Assembly (NCBI RefSeq): GCF_029978005.1
Contig: NZ_JARKOZ010000039.1
Coordinates: 1 to 32,941 of the forward strand
DNA from: Solidesulfovibrio sp.
Lineage (GTDB): Bacteria; Desulfobacterota; Desulfovibrionia; Desulfovibrionales; Desulfovibrionaceae
DNA: 32,941 bases
Reading direction: 5' to 3'
Part shown: piece by piece, positions 28,808 through 32,941 of the stretch
How the letters are laid out: every line of letters starts with the position of its first letter
Numbering within the stretch: the first letter of the stretch is position 1
Position numbers and translations under genes: made by a program
The notes under the pieces: model-generated
The model's database searches: none
Seen by the model: the letters and a program-made list of their open reading frames with translations, nothing else
Told to the model about the DNA's origin: nothing

Positions 28808-30487
28808 TCAGCCCTGCGCCAGCCGCCGTACTTCCGCCTCCTTGTCCAGCAGATCGCGGCGCAGCATATCCAGGTCGCCGCGCCAGAGCTTGTCCGCGTC
28901 GGCGTCGGAAACCTTGTATTCGAGCTTGATCTTGTTGCCCATGATGTGGGCGACCTGGGCCATGCTTTGGGCCATGGCCAGGCTCGAGCCCTGTTTGTGG
29001 GCCACGCGTACGGTCCCGTCGTACACGGCCGGTCGGCCGGCCAGGAAGGCGCGGATGTCGCGGTCGAGGTCGTCGAACTGGGTGGGGTTGAAGCGGATGT
29101 CGAAGCCGCCCACGGTCTCGAGGGAAGCGCGCGGCAGCAGGTGGCAGCAGCCCGAGACGGACAGGCAGGAGCGGGAGTAGGCGTAGAGGCCGAGGTCCGG
29201 CGCGCCCCGGCAGGGTTCGCACACGAACAGGCGCTCGTTGGTTTCGGGCAGGCTCTGTTCGCCGGCGTCCGGCGGGAAGAGGTTGAAGTCGGCGGACTGG
29301 TGGTCGTGGGGCGCGTCCCTGTCCACGATGGCGCAGCCCACGGCCCCGGCTTCGGGGTGGCGGCGGCCCGTTTCCAGGAGCCGGGCCAGCCAGTCGGCCG
29401 GGGGGAAGGCGTCGTCGTCGAGAAAGGCCACGTTGCGGCAGGCGGCGACCTCGGGCTGGGCCAGCAGCCAGTTGCGCGCCCCGGGCGCGCCGATGTTGAC
29501 CGGAAGGCGCACGGACAGGAAGCGGCCCTCGGGAAAGAGCCGGGCCACGTCGCCGAGGACGTCGGCCGTGTGGTCGCTCGATCCGTTGTCCAGGGCGACC
29601 ACGATCGCGCCGCCGAGGTCGGTTGCGGCCAGGTGCGTCAGGCAGTCCCGGAAGAGCTCGGCCTTGTTCATGGAATAGAGGCACACGGCCGCCTCGCCGG
29701 CCTGGGGCGAAGGCGCGGCGGCCCGGGAGGCGGCCAGGGCGAAGGCCCGAAGCGTCAGGTTGACGTGCTGGGGCAGGGTGCGCCAGGCGGCCAGGCAGGC
29801 TTCGAGCGCCTCCTCGCGACGGCCCAGGCGCTCCAGGCAATGGGAGGCGGCGACGGCGGCGTAGAGACCCCAGGCGTCGGGGTCGAGGCCGGAGAGGCGC
29901 TCGAGGGCCGTTTCCGGGGAAAGGCGCAGCACGGCCAGTTCGGCGGCCAGCCGGTCGTAAAGGGGCGGCGGCAGGCTGCCGGCGAAGCCAGCCAGGAGGG
30001 CGGCGGCGACGTCCGCGTCCGGCAGCCGGCACAGGCTCCCGAAGGCCGGGGCGAGCCGGCCCAGGGCGTGGACCTTGTCCTTGGCGGCCACTTCCAGGTA
30101 GCGCACGACGAGTTCCGTGTCGCCGCCGGCCAGGATCTGGTCGAAGGGAATGTCGTTCGGGGCGGCGTCGAGGGCGCTTGACACCAGGCGCGTCGCGGCC
30201 GTCGCCCGCGGGGCGAGGAAGGGGCGGGCGGCCTGGGTTTCGCCCAGCAGGGCCAGGCTTGCCGCGTCGAAGGGGTTCTCCTGGAAGGCCAGGACCAGGA
30301 TCCCCCGGGCGGCGGCCTGGCAGTCGACGTTGTCCTGCCCGAGCAGGATGCGGCAAAGCGACAGGCGCAGCTCCTTCTGTTCGCCGGTGAGGGCCCAGAT
30401 GGGCAGGGCGTCGCAGACGGCGGCCAGGAAGCCTTGCGAGGGGGCGGGGATGGAAGGGGTTGTCGGAAAACCGGTCACGGACGGCAT
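28808..30487 (-). CDS. Family 2 glycosyltransferase with N-terminal helical domain
   Basis: The protein has 559 residues from MPSVTGFPTTPSIPAP, with AAGGGAAAAGG just upstream; longer frames run into repeat B and are rejected. The first half (to about residue 255) is Ala/Leu-rich helical repeat sequence of TPR-like character. Then a GT-A fold follows: VCLYSMNKAELFRDCL, IVVALDNGSSDHTADVL, LPVNIGAPGARNWLL and the metal-binding DDDA at residues 357-360 (NVAFLDDDAFPPADW). The tail (DDLDRDIRAFLAGRPAVYDG, VRVAHKQGSS) fits a complete family 2 enzyme. It has no signal peptide, so it is cytoplasmic. Nearness to a FliL-like gene invites the idea of flagellin or surface glycosylation, which is inference only. 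Confidence 0.85.
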   Translation of the reverse strand: MPSVTGFPTTPSIPAPSQGFLAAVCDALPIWALTGEQKELRLSLCRILLGQDNVDCQAAARGILVLAFQENPFDAASLALLGETQAARPFLAPRATAATRLVSSALDAAPNDIPFDQILAGGDTELVVRYLEVAAKDKVHALGRLAPAFGSLCRLPDADVAAALLAGFAGSLPPPLYDRLAAELAVLRLSPETALERLSGLDPDAWGLYAAVAASHCLERLGRREEALEACLAAWRTLPQHVNLTLRAFALAASRAAAPSPQAGEAAVCLYSMNKAELFRDCLTHLAATDLGGAIVVALDNGSSDHTADVLGDVARLFPEGRFLSVRLPVNIGAPGARNWLLAQPEVAACRNVAFLDDDAFPPADWLARLLETGRRHPEAGAVGCAIVDRDAPHDHQSADFNLFPPDAGEQSLPETNERLFVCEPCRGAPDLGLYAYSRSCLSVSGCCHLLPRASLETVGGFDIRFNPTQFDDLDRDIRAFLAGRPAVYDGTVRVAHKQGSSLAMAQSMAQVAHIMGNKIKLEYKVSDADADKLWRGDLDMLRRDLLDKEAEVRRLAQG

Positions 30488-30592
30488 GGCAATCCTTTTC
30501 CCTTGGTTGTTCTGGTGATAGGCTGCCTTCCGCACTACGGAAACCCCGGCCAAAAGTCCAATAGCCGCATGCGGCGGCTGTATTTCCCATAC

Positions 30593-30644
30593 GGGAGGTC
30601 CAGGAGGGATGTGTCCCTTCTGGCCGCCGGAGGCGTTTTTCACC
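30593..30644 (+). repeat. Intergenic stem-loop repeat family B, copy 2
   Basis: It reads CGGGAGGTCCAGGAGGGATG, GTCCCTTCTGG, CCGCCGGAGGCGTTTTTC and ends one base before the Sua5/YrdC ATG. The stem keeps pairing although its bases differ from copy 1 at 7979. Its GGAGGCG may double as the ribosome site of the following gene, which would place the start under control of the fold (inference). Confidence 0.7.
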
Positions 30645-30645
30645 C

Positions 30646-31290
30646 ATGAATCACATCGCTGTGCCCGCGGCGGCGGCGGCGCTTCGCGCCGGCGGCTGCG
30701 TGGTCTATCCGACCGAAACGTTTTTCGCCCTGGGCGCGCTGGCGACCGAGGCGGCGGCGCTGGCGCGCGTCGTGGCCGTCAAGGCCAGGCCGGCGACCAA
30801 GCCGTTGCCGCTGCTCGTGGGCGGGCTGGACCAGCTTTCGGGCGTGGTGGCGGTGGGGTTTCTGGACGGCCCTCTAGGCGGGGATTTCCGGGAGCTGGCC
30901 GCGCTTTTTTGGCCCGGGCCGCTGTCGCTGGTCGTGCCGTGCCGGGAGGCGCTGCCGGGGCTGGTCAAGGATGGACGGGGGTTCGTTTCGGTGCGCTATA
31001 CGCCGCATCCGGTGGCGGCGGCCCTGTGCCGGCTGGCCGGCGGGGCGGTGGTGGCCACCAGCGCCAACGTGAGCGGCAACCCTCCGGCGGCGGACGTCGC
31101 GGCCCTCGATCCGGCGGTGGCGGCGGCCTCGGACGGGGTCGTGGCCGAGGGGCCGGCTCCCGGTGGCGGTCTGGCGTCGACCGTGGCCGGGCTTCTCGGC
31201 GGGCGGCGGCTGCGGATTTTCCGCCAGGGCGCGACGGCGCTGGCGGCGCTACGGGCGGCCGGGTACGAGCCCTGCCTGCCGCAGGCGTGA
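30646..31290 (+). CDS. Sua5/YrdC/TsaC-type threonylcarbamoyl-AMP synthase
   Basis: The protein has 214 residues. It makes threonylcarbamoyl-AMP for t6A in tRNAs decoding ANN codons. The YrdC fold is clear: YPTETFFALG at 21-30, KARPATKPLPLLV at 46-58, FWPGPLSLVVPC, VRYTPHPVA and ATSANVSGNPPA (TSANVSG at 138-144). In the second motif, the usual KxR/SK(x)hPh is present as K-x-R-x-x-x-K-P-L. It has no C-terminal Sua5 domain, so it is the short TsaC/YciO type; YciO-type paralogues without t6A activity cannot be excluded. The 3' end overlaps the convergent glycosyltransferase gene by 42 bases. Confidence 0.9.
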   Translation: MNHIAVPAAAAALRAGGCVVYPTETFFALGALATEAAALARVVAVKARPATKPLPLLVGGLDQLSGVVAVGFLDGPLGGDFRELAALFWPGPLSLVVPCREALPGLVKDGRGFVSVRYTPHPVAAALCRLAGGAVVATSANVSGNPPAADVAALDPAVAAASDGVVAEGPAPGGGLASTVAGLLGGRRLRIFRQGATALAALRAAGYEPCLPQA

Positions 31291-32178
31291 AAGCGCCTTT
31301 TCCGGCGTGATGCCCGCCAGGCAGGGCAGGGGCCTCTGGCAGCCCGGGGCGAACTCGCCGGAGGTGACCGAGACGCAGGGTGCGCAGTCCAGGCCGGCGG
31401 TGACGATCTCCAGGCCGGCCGGCCCCCATTGGCGCGGGGAGGTGGGGCCGAAAAGGGCCAGGCCGGGCACGCCGTGCATGGCGGCCAGGTGCATGGGACC
31501 GCAGTCCGGGCCGACCGCGAAGCGGCAGGCGCGAAGGGCGCGCGACAGTTCCCCGAGGTCCCCGGGCTCCAGGATTTCGCCCCCGGACGGCAGCACGCCG
31601 CGGTCCCGCTCCACCGGGCCGATCACGAAAACCGGGCGCAGGCCATGCTCCCGCAGCAATTCCGCCAGATGTTCCAGATTGGACAGGGGCCAGGCCTTGT
31701 CCATGTGGCCGGCTCCGGGGAAAAGCAGCACCGTGGCGCCTTGCGGCGCATGGCCGCCGAAGCAGCCCTGGAAGGCCTCACGGTGGTCTTGCGCGAAGGC
31801 GATGCCCCAGGCGCGCAGGGCCTCGCGGTAAAGCCCCAGCGGGGCGACGTCGCGGCCCGGCACGACGCCCCGGACGAAGCGGAAGCCTTCCCAGTCGGGC
31901 AGGGCCGGGCGCGAGGCCAGGCCCGGCCGGAAGACCAGCGCCCCTTCCAGGTCCCTGGGCCAGGCCTCCCCGGCGAAACGGGCGTCCAGGGCGCGGCGCA
32001 GCGCCGGCGGGCAGGGGGCGGCCAGGGGCGTGAGCCAGCGGCCATGGGAGGGCGGGGCGGCCCAATAGACGGAAAGGCCCTGGAAATGGCGGGCCACGGA
32101 CAGAAAAAAAGGCCAAGCCAGAAGAAAATCTCCAAGTGCGCCGGCATGTTCCAAAACGATCTTGTCAGGGGGCCGCAT
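31249..32178 (-). CDS. Family 9 glycosyltransferase (heptosyltransferase-like)
   Basis: The protein has 309 residues if started at MRPPDKIVLEHAGALGDFLL, which matches the usual GT9 beginning with its GALGD loop. An in-frame ATG 18 codons upstream has GGGGAAAG before it and is a real alternative. The C-terminal half holds the nucleotide-sugar site: VLLFPGAGHMDKAWPLSNLE, CRFAVGPDCGPMHLAAMHGV and LALFGPTSPRQWGP. CAPCVSVTSGEF and CQRPLPCLAGITPEKAL at the end are the usual Cys-containing tail. Such enzymes add heptose or a related sugar to lipopolysaccharide core on the cytoplasmic face. No other LPS genes are adjacent. Confidence 0.9.
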   Translation of the reverse strand: MRPPDKIVLEHAGALGDFLLAWPFFLSVARHFQGLSVYWAAPPSHGRWLTPLAAPCPPALRRALDARFAGEAWPRDLEGALVFRPGLASRPALPDWEGFRFVRGVVPGRDVAPLGLYREALRAWGIAFAQDHREAFQGCFGGHAPQGATVLLFPGAGHMDKAWPLSNLEHLAELLREHGLRPVFVIGPVERDRGVLPSGGEILEPGDLGELSRALRACRFAVGPDCGPMHLAAMHGVPGLALFGPTSPRQWGPAGLEIVTAGLDCAPCVSVTSGEFAPGCQRPLPCLAGITPEKALSRLRQAGLVPGRP

Positions 32179-32305
32179 TTCGCGTAGTCTCTCGGATAAG
32201 AAAAAACTTATTTTTATAAACGCTTGAGACATCTTTCCCCGCGCGCCCGACCGGCGGGCGGCCCGGCGGGAGGCTGTCTTGGGCTCGTCCCGGAGCCGAA
32301 GACCC

Positions 32306-32764
32306 ATGGCCCTTACCAAACCCTGTCCCCATTGCGGTCAGCCCGTGGTCCACTACCGCAATCCCGTGCCCACGGTCGATGCGCTGATCCACATCCCGGG
32401 GCGCGGCGTGGTCTTCGTCAAACGCCTCAACGAACCTTTCGGTTGGGCCTTGCCCGGAGGCTTCGTCGATTACGGCGAATCCGCCGAGAAGGCCGCCATC
32501 CGGGAAGCCAAGGAGGAGACCGGGCTCACCGTGGAACTGACCGGACTCTTGGGCGTATATTCCGATCCCGCCCGCGATCCCCGGCAGCATACCATGAGCG
32601 TGGTCTACATCGCCCAGGCCCTCGACCCGGACGAACTGGCCGCAGGCGACGACGCCAAGGAAGTCGACGTCTTTCCCGTGGGACAGTGGCCCAGCCCCCT
32701 CTGCTTCGATCACGAACGTATTGTCAATGATTACGCAATATTACTGGGTAGATACAAAGCCTGA
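32306..32764 (+). CDS. Nudix hydrolase with N-terminal CxxC
   Basis: The protein has 152 residues from MALTKPCPHCGQPVVHYRNP, with GGAG about 11 bases upstream. The Nudix box is complete: G52, E58, R66, E67, E70, E71 and G73 (GGFVDYGESAEKAAIREAKE begins it). The Pro-Thr-Val-Asp-Ala segment and FGWALPGGFVDYGE are typical of ADP-ribose or NADH pyrophosphatase-like members. The N-terminal CPHC could be half of a zinc site, but no second pair of cysteines is close. The substrate is unproven. Confidence 0.88.
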   Translation: MALTKPCPHCGQPVVHYRNPVPTVDALIHIPGRGVVFVKRLNEPFGWALPGGFVDYGESAEKAAIREAKEETGLTVELTGLLGVYSDPARDPRQHTMSVVYIAQALDPDELAAGDDAKEVDVFPVGQWPSPLCFDHERIVNDYAILLGRYKA

Positions 32765-32911
32765 TCCGTTCGCCGTTATGGTTTGCTTAATGTTTCGGGC
32801 AGCGGAGGGCAAGCGGCGCATTGTCCGTGCATGCGCGGCAACACCGCGCGCCGTCACGGGAAACGGGCGGTTTCGGGCCCGCGAACGCAACCGGCCAGGC
32901 CGAGGAGCGCG
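32765..32911. other. Intergenic region before the last gene
   Basis: I see no gene and no clear promoter here. GAGGAG close to 32911 is the ribosome site of the partial gene that follows. Confidence 0.4.
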
Positions 32912-32941
32912 ATGAAGTTCCATCACAAGGTCCTCTTTGTC
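32912..32941 (+). CDS. Start of a gene cut by the window edge
   Basis: Ten codons only: MKFHHKVLFV, six bases after GAGGAG. A basic N-terminus running into hydrophobic residues suggests a membrane anchor or signal peptide, as in sensor or chemotaxis proteins, but too little is visible to name it. Confidence 0.5.
   Translation, partial: MKFHHKVLFV

Noticed and set aside
30487-30643. Longer start of the family 2 glycosyltransferase (52 extra residues)
   Set aside because: The extra residues are translated from repeat B and the promoter region; AAGGGAAAAGG marks the start at 30487.
1-32941. CRISPR arrays, rRNA genes and known riboswitches
   Set aside because: No regularly spaced short repeats, no rRNA sequence and no recognisable riboswitch core, including before gcvT where a glycine riboswitch was considered.

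Overview
The window looks like a chromosome segment of a GC-rich deltaproteobacterial sulfate reducer of the Desulfovibrio/Solidesulfovibrio type. The grounds are the very high GC and GC3 of the core genes, a one-piece tmRNA whose tag reads ANDYDYALAA, the gene order rimI-pgk-tpiA-secG-tRNA-Leu, and short intergenic stem-loop repeats. The genus is an inference; no rRNA is present.

Layout. (1) 1-1500: the end of a genomic island that runs off the left edge. It holds the 5' part of a secreted GDSL/SGNH hydrolase and a wrecked tyrosine integrase lying against the 3' end of tmRNA (1493-1849, minus). (2) 2090-17950: ordinary core DNA. It carries a small lipoprotein, a chemotaxis receptor with a PAS domain, a cyclic-nucleotide-binding protein, a YciI-like protein, a minus-strand run (unknown 585-aa protein, gcvT, rsmE, PilZ protein, TPR protein), a plus-strand run (short leader ORF, tandem-GAF protein, mreB, inositol monophosphatase), a Nudix protein, then rimI-pgk-tpiA-secG and tRNA-Leu(GAG). 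(3) 17948 to about 25090: a second, mosaic island entered through the 3' end of tRNA-Leu. It starts with a relative of the same integrase, fused to a KilA-N fragment. Next comes a decaying minus-strand operon (helix-hairpin-helix protein, small secreted protein, PLD-type nuclease, nucleoside deoxyribosyltransferase). A strikingly AT-rich block follows (about 21064-24400) with an ArgP-like LysR regulator, a divergent half-size EamA transporter, an 87-aa protein and a radical SAM protein resembling archaeal RaSEA. The island ends in an IS3 fragment and an Rhs scar. (4) 25460-32941: core again, with malate synthase G, a FliL-like protein, an O-methyltransferase, a family 2 glycosyltransferase, a Sua5/YrdC protein, a family 9 glycosyltransferase, a Nudix hydrolase and the first codons of another gene.

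Most unusual content. The AT-rich cargo (regulator, divergent small exporter and RaSEA-like radical SAM enzyme) is foreign to the host and has no textbook function as a set. The neighbouring operon looks like a set for degrading and salvaging extracellular DNA that is being lost: three of its four genes carry single-base indels, and in the nuclease two of these cancel out. Sibling integrase remnants sit at two different RNA genes, each preceded by the same GNRA-loop terminator. In the core, a 31-codon ORF with a strong ribosome site appears to feed ribosomes to the GAF gene, and two intergenic repeat families recur; one of them has been read into the tail of a protein.
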